Of a stretch of 64,000 nt of DNA, positions 1 through 9,538 are shown piece after piece. Source of the DNA: Palsa-504 sp963744005. Its GTDB lineage: Bacteria > Actinomycetota > Actinomycetes > Streptosporangiales > Streptosporangiaceae. The stretch's first letter is position 1. The number at the start of each line of letters is the position of its first letter. The stretch lies in the NCBI GenBank assembly GCA_963744005.1, contig CAVURU010000003.1, positions 3,162,001 through 3,226,000 on the forward strand, in the 5' to 3' direction. The position numbers and the translations under genes were made by a program. The notes under the pieces were generated by a model. The model did not search any database and was not told where the DNA came from. It worked only from the letters and a program-made list of their open reading frames with translations.

Positions 1-962
1 TCGCCCCGAACATCTACATCCTGATTGCCTTCCGCCTGATTCAGGGCCTGGGCGGGGCGGCGGGCATCGTGATCGCGCGGTCCATCGTCCGCGACCTGTA
101 TTCCGGAGCGGCGCTGGCCCGGTTCTTCGCCACCCTCATGCTGGCCATCGGCGTCGGCCCGATCCTGGCGCCGCAGATCGGCAGCTGGATCCTGGACTTC
201 ACGAACTGGCGCGGCGTGTTCGTCGTGCTGGCGGTGTTCGGCGTGCTCCTGGTGTCCTCGGCGTGGTGGCGGGTCCCTGAGACCCTGCTGCCGGACAACC
301 GGCTGACCGGCAGCATCGGGTCCACGCTCGGGACGATGCTCAGCCTGATACGCGACCGGGTGTTCGTCGGCTACGTGCTGGCCTGCGGCCTCGCCGCGAG
401 CGGCACGTTCGCCTACATCGCCGGGTCGTCATTCGTGCTGCAGAACATCTACGGGCTGTCCCCGACGGCCTACGGGCTGATCTTCGCCCTGAACGCGTGC
501 GGCCTCATCATCGGCGCGCAGGTGAGCGGACGGCTGGTCGCGCGCTTCGACGCGTCACGCCTGCTGACGGCGGGCCTCGTGACGATGATCGCCGGCGGCG
601 CCCTGCTGTTCGTCGTGGTGTCGAGCCGCATCGTGGGCCTGGCGGGGGTCATCCCCTCGCTCTGGGTGTTCATGTTCGGCTTCGGGTTCGTCGGTCCCAA
701 CGCCGCAGCCCTGGCCATGCAGCACTACCCGCACGCGGCCGGCACGGCGGCCGCCGTGCTCGGCTCCTTCCAGTTCGGCATGGCCGCGGTCATCGCGCCG
801 CTGGCCGGTATAGGCGGCACGCACGACGCGACGCCGATGATCACGTTGATCCTGGTCATGCCGATTGCCGCCGTCGTCAGCAGGCTGCTGCTGGCCGGCG
901 GGCCAGGCCGCAGCCGGCTCCGCAGCCGGCTCCGGAGACGCCGGGCGGATGAGACCGTGTGA
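1..962 (+). CDS. Bcr/CflA-type MFS drug exporter, 5' truncated by the window edge
   Basis: This is the C-terminal part of a 12-TM major facilitator. The reading frame is open from base 3, before the first ATG at 69, so the gene starts outside the window. The visible residues include RLIQGLGGAAG followed by RSIVRDLYSG, which matches the motif of Bcr/CflA drug-resistance transporters, then about eight hydrophobic segments and a basic Arg-rich tail. Proteins of this family export small toxic compounds by proton antiport in the cytoplasmic membrane. The substrate cannot be read from sequence. It is followed by a small hypothetical gene on the same strand after a 114-bp gap. Confidence 0.85.
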   Translation, partial: APNIYILIAFRLIQGLGGAAGIVIARSIVRDLYSGAALARFFATLMLAIGVGPILAPQIGSWILDFTNWRGVFVVLAVFGVLLVSSAWWRVPETLLPDNRLTGSIGSTLGTMLSLIRDRVFVGYVLACGLAASGTFAYIAGSSFVLQNIYGLSPTAYGLIFALNACGLIIGAQVSGRLVARFDASRLLTAGLVTMIAGGALLFVVVSSRIVGLAGVIPSLWVFMFGFGFVGPNAAALAMQHYPHAAGTAAAVLGSFQFGMAAVIAPLAGIGGTHDATPMITLILVMPIAAVVSRLLLAGGPGRSRLRSRLRRRRADETV

Positions 963-1076
963 CGGGCCGTTTTCCACTGCGCGGCAAACGTGGTTCGATA
1001 GTCACTAATCCGGGCCGCGGAACGATAATCATCTGATGCGGGAGATCCACCAGCCAGCGGAAGCGAGGTGATCCGG

Positions 1077-1391
1077 ATGTCTGAGGATCCTCTGTCAAGC
1101 GCTATCCCCGATATGCCGGCGGGCCAGGACGTGAACCTGGCCGACGGGAAACGGCTCAGCAACATCGTCGTCGGCCACCTCGCTGACCAGGCACGCAGCA
1201 CGGCCAAGGCGGCAAGGGCCGGACGGGTAGCGAACGCCGACGGCGAACCGGGAGTGCTGGACGTCACGCCGTTGCGCGAGCTGCTCCCCGAACTGGTGGA
1301 GGAGCTGCGGAAGGTGCGGCCGCGCGAGCGGCTAGCCCGCGCGCTGCGGCAGGCCGCCGATGTCATCGACCCGCCGACGCTGGCCGGCTGA
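1077..1391 (+). CDS. small hypothetical protein, 104 aa
   Basis: I do not recognise this family. The ATG at 1077 is preferred over the GTG at 1068 because the purine-rich AGCGAGGTG stretch then sits at normal Shine-Dalgarno distance. The protein is soluble and charged. It has a central LADQARSTAKAARAGR helix and a C-terminal part rich in Leu, Arg and Glu (ELLPELVEELRKVRPRERL), which suggests an alpha-helical bundle. It has no signal peptide or cysteines. It lies between an MFS exporter and a truncated tetR gene, with no obvious operon partner. Confidence 0.6.
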   Translation: MSEDPLSSAIPDMPAGQDVNLADGKRLSNIVVGHLADQARSTAKAARAGRVANADGEPGVLDVTPLRELLPELVEELRKVRPRERLARALRQAADVIDPPTLAG

Positions 1392-1445
1392 GTCAGCCCG
1401 GTCGAGCGCAGCCAGAGCGCGGGGCGGTTCAGGGGGCGGGGCGGT

Positions 1446-1785
1446 TCAGGGGGGCCGCCGGAGGCCGTCCATCAGGATGTTCAGCAGGCGGTTCGCCCGG
1501 GCGTCGTGTCCGGGCGGGCGGGCCACGGTGAAGATGCCGATGAGGCTGGCCGCGATGTCTTCGGCGGTGACGTCGGCACGGAGTTCGCCCGTCACACGGC
1601 CGGCGTCAAGGATCTGGCCGATGGCCGCGAGCAGCTCGGCCTGGGTCTGGGCATGGGTGATTTCGCCTGATTCAATCATGGCGAGCAGCGTGCCGAGCAT
1701 GCCGTTCTTGGTCGCGATCCAGGTCCCGAACAGGTCCATCCAGCGTCGCAGGGCCGCGGCCGGGGGAAGCTGGGCGAGCAGCTCG
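1446..1785 (-). pseudogene. TetR-family regulator, C-terminal domain only
   Basis: From about base 1785 down to 1446 the minus strand encodes about 110 residues that look like the ligand-binding domain of a TetR regulator (ALRRWMDLFGTWIATKNGM, later AEDIAASLIGIF and a final NILMDGLRRPP). The N-terminal DNA-binding helix-turn-helix of about 80 residues is missing. The frame stays open to 1943, but that stretch is antisense to the neighbouring oxidoreductase and shows no TetR character. The join with the plus-strand oxidoreductase is head to head, as expected if a deletion removed the 5' ends of a divergent regulator/target pair and their shared promoter. Confidence 0.7.
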
Positions 1786-2516
1786 GAACCGACTACGCCG
1801 GGGTGGTGGACCAGGCCGGTGCCGGCGTGACCGGGTTCACGGCCGGCGACCGGGTGTTCGGCGGCGCCCTGTCCCGCGCGGTCGCCGACTACGTGGTGAT
1901 CGACGCGGCCGGGACCATCGCGGCGGGCGGCGACGCGCACCATACCCCCGACGGCGTCGACGACCGCACCGCCGCCACCCTGGCTATAGCGGGCGGTACG
2001 GCCGCCGCCGCGCTAGCCGTCGTCCATCCCGGCCCGGGCGACACGCTGCTCATCGGCGGCGCGGGAGGCGGGGTCGGCGTGTTCGCCGTGCAGCTCGCCC
2101 GCCTGGCCGGCGCGCGGGTGATCGGGACGGGATCGGCGGCGTCGGCCGATGCCCTGCGGGCCCTCGGGGCCGAGCCGGTCGCTTACGGCGACAGCCTGGC
2201 CGGCCGGGTCCGCGCACTGGCTCCGGCCGGCGTCACGGCGGCCATCGACCTGTACGGGACGGAGACGGCGCAGGCGGCACGAGAACTCGGCGTCCAGGAC
2301 GAGCGCATCACCACCATCGCGGCGCAGGTCGACGGAATCACGCCGGCCAACGGCGCCAACGCCGCCCCCGGCGCCATCGAGGAGATTGCCCGCCTGGTCG
2401 CGGCGGGCCAGCTCCGGGTGCCCATCGCGGCCAGCTTCCCGGTCGGGCAGATCCGCGCCGCGGTCGCGCTCCAGGCCGGCCGGCACGTGCACGGCAAGGT
2501 CGTCATCGACCTCTAG
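1770..2516 (+). pseudogene. NADPH:quinone oxidoreductase / zinc-less alcohol dehydrogenase, N-terminally truncated
   Basis: Homology to medium-chain dehydrogenase/reductases begins at about 1782 with LGTDYAGVVDQAG, upstream of the first possible GTG start at 1803. It continues through the Rossmann segment (LIGGAGGGVGVFAVQLA) to a normal end (GRHVHGKVVIDL). About 60 N-terminal residues, which normally form part of the catalytic fold, are absent. Immediately upstream on the other strand is a TetR fragment lacking its own N-terminus. The NADPH-binding half could fold, but I expect no normal activity. A GTG start at 1803 would give 237 residues if anything is translated. Confidence 0.75.
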
Positions 2517-2527
2517 TTTTCGCCCGG

Positions 2528-3988
2528 TTACCCGGGCTCTATGGTGCTCTCCCCGGCGGCCGGAGACGGGGCGGTAGCCGGGACCGGATCCCGGCGGCGC
2601 ATGGTGGCCGCGGCGTCGGCGTCCCGGATGGTCAGCGCGAACCCGACGGCGAAGACGGTGATCGCGGCGCAGGCCAGGAACGCGTAGTGAAACGCGGGGA
2701 TGAGCGCGGCGCCGGTGGCCCCGGCCGGGGCCGCGGCCGAGACGATCGTGACCAGCATGGCCACGCCGACGCTGCCCGCGACCCGGGTCTGGGTCTGGAA
2801 CAGCGCGGACGCGCGGCCGGTGTCGGCCGAGGAGATGGTGGCGAACGACGAGGTCTGGATCGCGATGACGCAAAAGCCGTTCGCGAACCCGTTGCCGAGG
2901 GTCAGCAGCCGGACCACCCAGATGCTGGTGCCGAAGCCGACGGCCAGCCCGAGCAGGCAGAAGACGCTGATCACGCCGCACAGGCCGCCTACCGCCATGC
3001 GCCGCGGGCCGATGCGGGGGTAGATGCGCGCGGCGATCTGGGAGCTGGTCCAGATGCCGATCGCGCCGGGCATCGTGGTCAGCCCGGAGCTCAGCGCCGA
3101 CGCGCCCCGGGCCAGCTGCAGGAACTCAGGCATCAGGAACAGGTAGGCGCTGTAGACGCCGAGGTTGCACACGGAGACCAGGTTCGTGGTGCGGAAAATC
3201 CGGTTGCCCAGCAGGCGCAGGTTGAGCATGGGCGCCTTGGATCGCAGCTCGACCAGCACCAGCGCAGCCAGCGAGGCCAGGCCGGCCAGGCCCGTGCCGA
3301 TGACGACCGGGCTGCCCCAGCCCCGCACCGGAGCCTCGCTGAGCGCGTACAGGAAGAGCGCCAGGCCGCCGCCGGCCAGCACGAACCCGGCCAGGTCCAG
3401 CCGCCCGGCGGCCGGCTCGCGGTGCTCGGCCAGGAACAGCAGCCCGATGACCAGGGCGGCCGCGCCGAACGGGATGTTGACGAAAAAGCACCACCGCCAC
3501 GACAGGTAGGTGGTCAGGACGCCGCCCAGCAGCGGCCCGGTGGCCGGTCCCAGCGACGTGCCCAGCGCGACCATGCCCGCGGCACGGGCCCGGCGGGCCG
3601 GCGGGAAGGTACGGAACAGCATGGCCTGCCCGACCGGGATGATCAGGCCGCCGCCGATGCCCTGCAGCACCCGGAAGATGACCAGCTGGGTCAGCGAGCC
3701 GGACACACCGCACAGCGCCGAGGCCCCGGTGAACAGCACCAGGGCGATCAGGAACGTGCGCCGGGTGCCGAACCGGTCCCCGATCCAGCCGGACGACGGG
3801 ACCACCACGGCCAAGCTCAGCAAATAGCTCAGTGTCACCCACTGGGCGGCATCCAGCGAGGAGTGGAAATCCCGGGCCAGCGAGGGCAAGGCCGTATAGA
3901 TAATCGTGCTGTCGACGACGGTCATGTACAAGGCGGTCGTGTACACCACCAGGACGACCAGCTCCTGGCTCGGCCGCCTCCGGCTCAC
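2528..3988 (-). CDS. DHA2-family MFS exporter (EmrB/QacA type), 486 aa
   Basis: This is a 14-TM drug:proton antiporter. Near the N-terminus it has ALYMTVVDSTIIYTALPSL, the DHA2 pattern with an Asp in TM1, then WVTLSYLLSLAVVVPSSGW and the loop motif DRFGTRR. Motif C is visible as GTSLGPATGPLLGG. The length is normal for the family. The C-terminal tail is Ala/Pro-rich. The ATG at 3988 follows an AT-richer stretch (about 4020-4080) that probably holds the promoter. The adjacent truncated tetR gene may once have been its regulator, but that is inference. The substrate is unknown. Confidence 0.9.
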   Translation of the reverse strand: MSRRRPSQELVVLVVYTTALYMTVVDSTIIYTALPSLARDFHSSLDAAQWVTLSYLLSLAVVVPSSGWIGDRFGTRRTFLIALVLFTGASALCGVSGSLTQLVIFRVLQGIGGGLIIPVGQAMLFRTFPPARRARAAGMVALGTSLGPATGPLLGGVLTTYLSWRWCFFVNIPFGAAALVIGLLFLAEHREPAAGRLDLAGFVLAGGGLALFLYALSEAPVRGWGSPVVIGTGLAGLASLAALVLVELRSKAPMLNLRLLGNRIFRTTNLVSVCNLGVYSAYLFLMPEFLQLARGASALSSGLTTMPGAIGIWTSSQIAARIYPRIGPRRMAVGGLCGVISVFCLLGLAVGFGTSIWVVRLLTLGNGFANGFCVIAIQTSSFATISSADTGRASALFQTQTRVAGSVGVAMLVTIVSAAAPAGATGAALIPAFHYAFLACAAITVFAVGFALTIRDADAAATMRRRDPVPATAPSPAAGESTIEPG

Positions 3989-4240
3989 ATAGCCCTCCTA
4001 CGAGCCGGTCCAGCCAGCTCCCGTCGGCGCTGCGAATCAGCAAGCATTTCGCCTCGCTAAACAAACCTACTTAAGCACCATCAGGGCCAGCGGGGAACCT
4101 GCGAACACGTCGCCAGGCCAGGAGTCACCGCTCAGGCGGGCCTGTTGCCGGCCGGGCAGGTCACGGAGCATGATCCCGGGCAGAGTGCGTAACCGCGCAA
4201 GCGACCGCCCCGATGGGGGCCTCACCCTGGGAGACGGCGC

Positions 4241-5092
4241 ATGCCTGCTTCTCGCTACCCCGCCGGTTCTCCGGCTCGATCGCTTCGCGACGCGCTGGAG
4301 CCCGTCGCCGCCCACGCGTTCTGGAGTGCCGCCACACGCCAGGCGATGGCTCAGCTAGGGCTGAGCGGGACCTCCGGCTACGTCCGCGGGCGGGCCGCAG
4401 CACTAGGCGCTCCCGCCGCGCCGGTGGTGATCTCGGCGTTCGCCTGGTTCGAGCCCGGACTGATCGAGTCGGCCTATCAGGCCGGCCCCGCAGACCTCAC
4501 TCCGGCAGACATCAGCCGGACGCGTTCCGCCGCGACGGGCGCCAGCCTGCGTGCCGTCCGCCCCGACGCCGACGCCAGCTGGCTGGCCGACCGGCTCACC
4601 GCCGCGACCGCGGCCGGCGGGTCGCCCGGCCGTGGCCTGTTCAGTGCGCGGCGCGCCCAGATACCGCCCTCGGACCCATTCGAAAGACTCTGGTGGGCCG
4701 GCGAGACACTCCGCGACCACCGCGGCGACTCCCACATCGCCGCGGCCGCCGTCGCGGGCGTCGGAGCGATACAGATGAACATCCTCACCGAGCTCGCCCT
4801 CGGCGGACCGCTGGGCCGCTACACCGCCACCCGGGGCTGGAGTCCGGAGGCGATCGACGAAGCCGCCCAGACCCTGCGCGGACGCGGCTGGCTTTCGGGC
4901 CGCGGCCTGACCACGGCAGGCCAGGACGCCCGACGGGCCATTGAAAGCGACACCGACCACATGGACGCGCCGGTCATCGCGGCCATCGGCGACGACCTGC
5001 CCCGGGTGCTCGCCGAGCTCGAAACCTGGGGCCGCGCCTGCATCGACGCCCAGGCCTTCCCGCGCGATCAGTTCAAACGGGCGGCCGGATGA
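4241..5092 (+). CDS. SCO6745-family protein, 283 aa
   Basis: The protein resembles the uncharacterised actinobacterial SCO6745 family. Near the N-terminus it has LEPVAAHAFWSAATRQAMAQLGLSG, then RGRAAALG and VVISAFAWFEPGLIE. The C-terminal region (YTATRGWSPEAIDEAAQTLRGRGWL) has the look of a winged helix, and these proteins are sometimes described as MarR-like. No catalytic motif is visible. It is divergent from the DHA2 exporter, with about 250 bp between them. The start at 4241 fits the homology, although the frame has no strong Shine-Dalgarno. Confidence 0.75.
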   Translation: MPASRYPAGSPARSLRDALEPVAAHAFWSAATRQAMAQLGLSGTSGYVRGRAAALGAPAAPVVISAFAWFEPGLIESAYQAGPADLTPADISRTRSAATGASLRAVRPDADASWLADRLTAATAAGGSPGRGLFSARRAQIPPSDPFERLWWAGETLRDHRGDSHIAAAAVAGVGAIQMNILTELALGGPLGRYTATRGWSPEAIDEAAQTLRGRGWLSGRGLTTAGQDARRAIESDTDHMDAPVIAAIGDDLPRVLAELETWGRACIDAQAFPRDQFKRAAG

Positions 5093-5225
5093 CGATCGGG
5101 CTGACCGGGATTCAGCGGAACACACCCGGATCTGGGTGCCCGCGGCGGGCGGCCCGTAACGATCCCGGGACGCGCCGCGCCTAAGGTCTGCTCATAACGG
5201 GCCATCAGCGAAGGCGGATACTCCG

Positions 5226-6479
5226 GTGAGCACGACATGGCGAGCGCGGATCGCACCGGCGGCCGTGGTGCTCGGCGTGACCGCGCTCGGGCTCGGCGCG
5301 CTTTCGGTCGTGCTGGACAGCCTCATCCATTAGTCCCCGACCGGCGGACCAGCGGCCGATGCGTTCATTACCGCGGCCGGGGTGGTACCCGCGACCGCGG
5401 TCGGGATGCTGCTCGCCGCCCGGCGCCCGCGCATCCGACCGGATGGCTGCAACTGGTCATCACATCGTGGAGAGCGCACCGGCCAGCCAGTACCTCATCC
5501 TGGACTACCGGATGCAGGACGGCACGCTGCCCTTGGGGTGGCTGGCGGTGGTGCTCGTGGAGTGCTGGCCGATCTTCCTGGTGTCGGTCACGCTGCTGCT
5601 GTGGCTGTTCCCGGACGGGACGCTGCCGGCCGGCCGGTGGCACCGGACCGCGGTCATCGTCACGTTTTGCTGGATACTGCTCGCCCTGGTCACGGCCGGC
5701 CGGGGCGTTCTGGTCGCGGCCGGCGGCGAGGTCCGCATTCAGGCGAACGGTGCCCTGGCCAATCCGTCGCCCGCTGCGTTCCGCGTCCTCAGCGGGGTGA
5801 TGACCGCCGGGAACCTGGCCGCCTGGGTGGCCTGGGTGGCCGTCCAGGTACCGACCTACCGGCACTCCAGCGGCGTGCACCGCCAGCAGCTGAAGTGGCT
5901 CTACAGCGGCGCGGTCATCTTCGTGCCGCCTACGCCGGCGTGTTCATCAGCTTCGCCATCGGAACGATCCCCGGGTCGGGCAGCCAGTCGGTCGTCAATG
6001 CGCTGGCCCTCCTCGGCACGGGCGCGCTGCCCGTCTGCCTGGGGGTGGCGGTCCTGAAGTACCGGCTGTACGAACTGGACCGGGTCATCAGCCGGGTGGT
6101 GTCCTACACGCTGATCACGGCCCTGCTCGGCGGCGTGTTCGCCGGACTGATCCTGCTGGCCACCCGGGTCCTGCCGGTGCGGGGCTCGGTGGCGGTGGCC
6201 GCGGCGACGCTGGTCGTCGCGGCCTTGTTCAACCCGCTGCGCAAGCGGGTGCAGCATGCCGTCGACCGCCGGTTCAACCGGGAGCGCTACGACGCCGAGG
6301 CCGTCGTCGCCGCTTTCACCGCCGCATGCAGCGGACCGTCGACCTGGACACGGTCCGCGACGATCTGGTCGGTGCCGTCCATGAGGCGTTCCAGCCCGCC
6401 CACGCATCGCTCTGGCTGCCCAGGCCCGCACCGCCCGACCCGGCGCCGCCTCTCACCCTCGGCCGCCCGGGACCATTAA
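5226..6479 (+). pseudogene. decayed or mis-sequenced membrane sensor (histidine-kinase-like N-terminal region)
   Basis: A single ancestral protein can be followed through changing frames. A GTG start at 5226 gives a TM helix and an in-frame TAG at about 5331. The frame then moves to HPTGWLQLVIT (about 5450), to YLILDYRMQDGTLPLGW and several TM helices (5490-5930), and back to the first frame for VLKYRLYELDRVISRVVSYTL (about 6050-6320). Near 6330 it shifts again to RTVDLDTVRDDLVGAVHEAF. The LKYRLYELD...VQHAVDRRFNRERYDAE block is typical of actinobacterial membrane proteins that precede GAF or kinase domains. No kinase domain follows. At least four frameshifts and one stop make it non-functional as written. 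Confidence 0.7.
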
Positions 6480-6497
6480 CCGGCGGCAGAACCCCGC

Positions 6498-6722
6498 TCA
6501 GGACTTTTCGTGCTTCAGGCCGGCCTGATGGGCCTGCTCCTCCAGATCGCGGAGAAGCTTGCGGTGCGCGTCGTACACAGCGCGGGACCCGAGCACGCCG
6601 AACGGCTGAGTGGCCTGCTGGTCTTCGCCGGCCTGCTGTTGCAGGCGCCGCGAAAACGTCTCCAGGGTCATGGACGCATCGTCCAGGGCAGCCGCGTAGG
6701 TACGCCAGTCCTCGGCATTCAT
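6498..6722 (-). CDS. small hypothetical protein, 74 aa
   Basis: The ATG at 6722 is chosen because GGAAGG lies about 9 bases upstream; an in-frame ATG at 6728 is also possible. The protein is helical and hydrophilic (WRTYAAALDDASMTLETFSRRL, then LLRDLEEQAHQAG), with no signal, TM segment or cysteine. I cannot assign a family. Its 5' end and upstream 40 bases lie within an imperfect repeat whose second copy is at 10829-10885. In that copy the frame stops after six codons, which suggests a decayed duplicate of this gene's start. Confidence 0.5.
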   Translation of the reverse strand: MNAEDWRTYAAALDDASMTLETFSRRLQQQAGEDQQATQPFGVLGSRAVYDAHRKLLRDLEEQAHQAGLKHEKS

Positions 6723-6769
6723 GATCATCCGCCTTCCGCTCGGGCCCGCACAAATCTGGCACAAGTCGC
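6713..6769. repeat. imperfect ~57-bp repeat, copy A
   Basis: This stretch shares about three quarters of its bases with 10829-10885. The shared parts include ATTCATGATCATC, GCCTTCCGC and a GGCACRAGTC block, with one single-base gap. Copy A covers the start codon, ribosome-binding site and upstream region of the minus-strand 74-aa gene. Confidence 0.6.
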
Positions 6770-6851
6770 TGACCGTGAGAAGCCCGCCAGGCTGACGGCC
6801 CGGAGGCGGCGGCGCGCGCCGGTTCCCTTGTGTTCGGCCCGTACTGCCTGG

Positions 6852-7976
6852 TCAGCTACCGTCAAGGAGGAGGCCGGCCACGACTTCACGATGCATCTGC
6901 GGGGTGCCCAGAAACTGCTCAGTGGTCTTGGCGCGGCGGAAGTAGAGGTGGGCGTCGTGCTCCCAGGTGAACCCGATGCCGCCGTGAAACTGGATCATCT
7001 CGCTCGCGGCATGAACCAGCGCATCGGAGGCACTGGCCTTGGCCATCGACGAGACGAGCGGCAGCTCCGGGTCGGCGGCCGCGACCGCAGCCGCGGCGTG
7101 ATAGGTGGCCGATTTCGCCGTCTCGATCTCCAGGAGAAGATCGACGAACCGGTGCTTGAGCGCCTGGAAGGACCCGATCGGGCGGCCGTACTGGATCCGC
7201 AGCTTGGAGTAGTCGATGCTGATCTGGAGGCATCGTTCGGCGGTGCCGAGCTGTTCCGCGGCCAGCGCCACGGCGGCGATCTGGAGCGTGCGGGCCAGTA
7301 CCGGGCCGGCCGCGCCGTCGGCGCCGATGAGCCGCGCGGGCGTGCCGTCGAACTCGATGCTGGCGAACGCCCTGGTGGAGTCCAGGGTCTTCAGCGGCCG
7401 GGATGTCATCCCGGCCGCGCCGGAGGCCACGGCGAACAGCGACGGCCCGGCGGGGGTGGCCGCCACGACCAGCACCAGCGATGCGGTGGTCCCGTCCAGC
7501 ACGAGGGTCTTGTGGCCGGCAATCGACCAGCCATCCGCCGTCGGGGTGGCGCTGGCGTCAATCCGGGCGGTCGCGTCCCACGCGCCGAGCTTCTCGACCC
7601 AGGCGAGCGTGGCGACCGCGGAGCCGTCGGCGATCGGCGGCAGCAGCTCGCGGCACGCTGCTTCATCGCCTGACTCCAGCAGCGCCGTCGCGGCCAGAAT
7701 CGCCGACGAAAAATAGGGGGCGGGCAAAAGGGCGCGGCCCATTTCTTCAAGAATGATGACTTGCTCGATAATGCCGTACCCGCTGCCGCCATACTCCTCG
7801 GGAATGGCGATTCCCGGGAGCCCCAGCTGCTGGGCCAGTTGCCGCCAGACGGCGTGATCGTAGCCGTCCTGGCTTTCCATCAGGCGGCGGATGTCCTGGG
7901 TCGAGGACCTCTGCTCGAGGAATCTCCGGACGCTTTCTCGCAGGTCATCGTGCTCTTGCGTGAACGCAATGGACAC
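6852..7976 (-). CDS. acyl-CoA dehydrogenase, small-subunit type, 374 aa
   Basis: A flavoprotein of the acyl-CoA dehydrogenase fold that would oxidise an acyl-CoA to the 2-enoyl-CoA. The N-terminal helical domain (FTQEHDDLRESVRRFLEQR), IPEEYGGSGYG, the central beta domain, and the C-terminal IQFHGGIGFTWEHDAHLYFRRAK block are all present. The position of the catalytic Glu in the common EGT motif reads FLGT. That occurs in actinobacterial subfamilies that work as heterotetramers of two different subunits. A partner of the larger type lies at 9539. The gene is divergent from the CaiB gene, with a 16-bp palindrome in the shared promoter region. I expect a catabolic role; the substrate is unknown. 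Confidence 0.85.
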   Translation of the reverse strand: MSIAFTQEHDDLRESVRRFLEQRSSTQDIRRLMESQDGYDHAVWRQLAQQLGLPGIAIPEEYGGSGYGIIEQVIILEEMGRALLPAPYFSSAILAATALLESGDEAACRELLPPIADGSAVATLAWVEKLGAWDATARIDASATPTADGWSIAGHKTLVLDGTTASLVLVVAATPAGPSLFAVASGAAGMTSRPLKTLDSTRAFASIEFDGTPARLIGADGAAGPVLARTLQIAAVALAAEQLGTAERCLQISIDYSKLRIQYGRPIGSFQALKHRFVDLLLEIETAKSATYHAAAAVAAADPELPLVSSMAKASASDALVHAASEMIQFHGGIGFTWEHDAHLYFRRAKTTEQFLGTPQMHREVVAGLLLDGS

Positions 7977-8068
7977 AGTGCATGCTCCTCACGAGCTGCC
8001 GGACGGGGCGCGGCCGCGGCGCGCACGGCGGGGTGGCGGGCCAGTCGCTGCCGTGGCTCAGTATGTCA

Positions 8069-8084
8069 CCGGCAATAATGCCGG
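8069..8084. promoter_or_regulatory. 16-bp palindrome between divergent acyl-CoA genes
   Basis: CCGGCA-ATAA-TGCCGG is a perfect 6-bp inverted repeat with a 4-base centre in the 207-bp gap between the divergent acyl-CoA dehydrogenase and CaiB genes. The size and position fit a TetR- or GntR-type operator controlling both directions. No regulator gene lies next to it. Confidence 0.45.
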
Positions 8085-8183
8085 GACAAGACGCCCATCG
8101 ACACAAATGCCGATCGAAGATAGCATCTGCAGACATGAGTAACGAGGCTCGTCCGGCCGCATCTGCCGGTTGCTGACGGGCGG

Positions 8184-9413
8184 ATGCGAATGGAAAGCAA
8201 CCCCGCTGCTGACTATTCGGCATCGCCCGGGGCGCTGCAGGGATTCCGCGTCCTGGAGCTCAGCACGGTGATCATGGGCCCCTACGGGGCGCAGCTCCTC
8301 GGCGATCTCGGCGCCGACGTGATCAAGGTGGAGACCGACGAAGGCGACTCGAACCGCGATATGGGCGGCGGGCCGCACAAGGAGCTGGGCGGGATCGCCC
8401 TCAACATCAACCGCAACAAGCGGGCCGTGTCCCTGGACCTCAAGGCGGCCGCGGGCCGGGCCGCGTTCCTGCGGATCCTCGACACCTGCGATGTGCTCGT
8501 GACCAACATCCGGCCAGGTCCGCTGGCCCGGCTGGGACTCACCTATGAGGACGTGAGCCCGGGCCGCCCGGGCCTGGTCTTCTGCCAGGCACAAGGGTTC
8601 CGGTCAGGCACGGCCGAGGAGAACCGGCCCGCCTACGACGACATCATCCAGGCCGCGACCGGGCTGCCGCGGCTGACCGAGATCACCACGGGCACGACCG
8701 CCTTCCTGCCCTCGCTGATCGCCGACAAGGTGGCCGGCCAGACGATCGCCCAGGCCGTGCTGGCCGCCCTCCTGTTTCGCGAGCGGACGGGGCGAGGCCA
8801 GCGCATCGAGGTCCCGATGTTCGACGCGGTCTTTGCCTTTGCCCTGGTCGAGCACTTGTCCCGGGCGGCGATCCCGGGCGAGCCGGCGGGCTACAGCCGG
8901 ATCATGACGACGACGCGCGGGCCGCACCGGACGAGTGACGGGTACATCGCGATGATGCCGTACACCGACGCCCACTGGCGCCGGCTGTTCGCGGCGGTCG
9001 GGCGCGAAGAACTGCTGGACGAGCCGTGGTTCGGCGATCGTGCCACGCGGCTCATCCACGCCCAGCGCGTCTACGCGGAACTGGCCGCGATCGTGGCCGA
9101 ACGCACCACCGGCGAGTGGCTCGAGCTGTGCGAGCGTGAGGGCATTCCGGCGAATCCGGTCCCGAGCCTGGATGAGATCCTCGCCGATGAGGCGCTGCAC
9201 CGCGGCATGATCAGGGTCAGCGAGCATCCGGTGATCGGGGACTACCGGGTGCTCGGCCCGGGCATGATCTTCGATGAGACGCCGATCAGGGTACGGCGCC
9301 CGGCGCCCCGGCTGGCCGAGCACACCGCGGAGGTGCTGGCCGAGGTGGGCTACACCGCGGAGGAAATCAGCACCCTGATGGCGGACGGCATCGCCGGGGC
9401 GCCGAACGACTGA
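8184..9413 (+). CDS. CaiB/BaiF (class III) CoA-transferase, 409 aa
   Basis: Proteins of this family move CoA between carboxylic acids and act as homodimers with interlocked chains. The N-terminus has RVLELSTVIMGPYGAQLLGD and GADVIKVE, hallmarks of the family. The segment NRPAYDDIIQAATG around residue 152 should hold the catalytic Asp that forms the aspartyl-CoA intermediate. The length is normal. A second ATG lies two codons downstream (8190). It is divergent from one acyl-CoA dehydrogenase and 125 bp upstream of another on the same strand. The trio would activate and then oxidise an organic acid; its identity is not visible. Confidence 0.9.
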   Translation: MRMESNPAADYSASPGALQGFRVLELSTVIMGPYGAQLLGDLGADVIKVETDEGDSNRDMGGGPHKELGGIALNINRNKRAVSLDLKAAAGRAAFLRILDTCDVLVTNIRPGPLARLGLTYEDVSPGRPGLVFCQAQGFRSGTAEENRPAYDDIIQAATGLPRLTEITTGTTAFLPSLIADKVAGQTIAQAVLAALLFRERTGRGQRIEVPMFDAVFAFALVEHLSRAAIPGEPAGYSRIMTTTRGPHRTSDGYIAMMPYTDAHWRRLFAAVGREELLDEPWFGDRATRLIHAQRVYAELAAIVAERTTGEWLELCEREGIPANPVPSLDEILADEALHRGMIRVSEHPVIGDYRVLGPGMIFDETPIRVRRPAPRLAEHTAEVLAEVGYTAEEISTLMADGIAGAPND

Positions 9414-9538
9414 CGTCCCGGACGGCCCGCTGAATTCACAATCCTCGCCGTAGGCAATGGCGCAGGCCGCTCGACATTCATTTCGATTAATGGTAATCAT
9501 GAAAATTGCTGCTATTCACGAGCGATAGGACTCCTTTC

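Noticed and set aside
1786..1943. N-terminal 50 residues of the open frame that ends at 1446 as part of a real TetR protein
   Set aside because: They are antisense to the oxidoreductase and lack a helix-turn-helix.
2687..4060. 457-aa open frame on the plus strand over the DHA2 exporter
   Set aside because: Gln/Arg/Gly-rich text without any family motif, antisense to a well-conserved transporter; a usual product of high GC.
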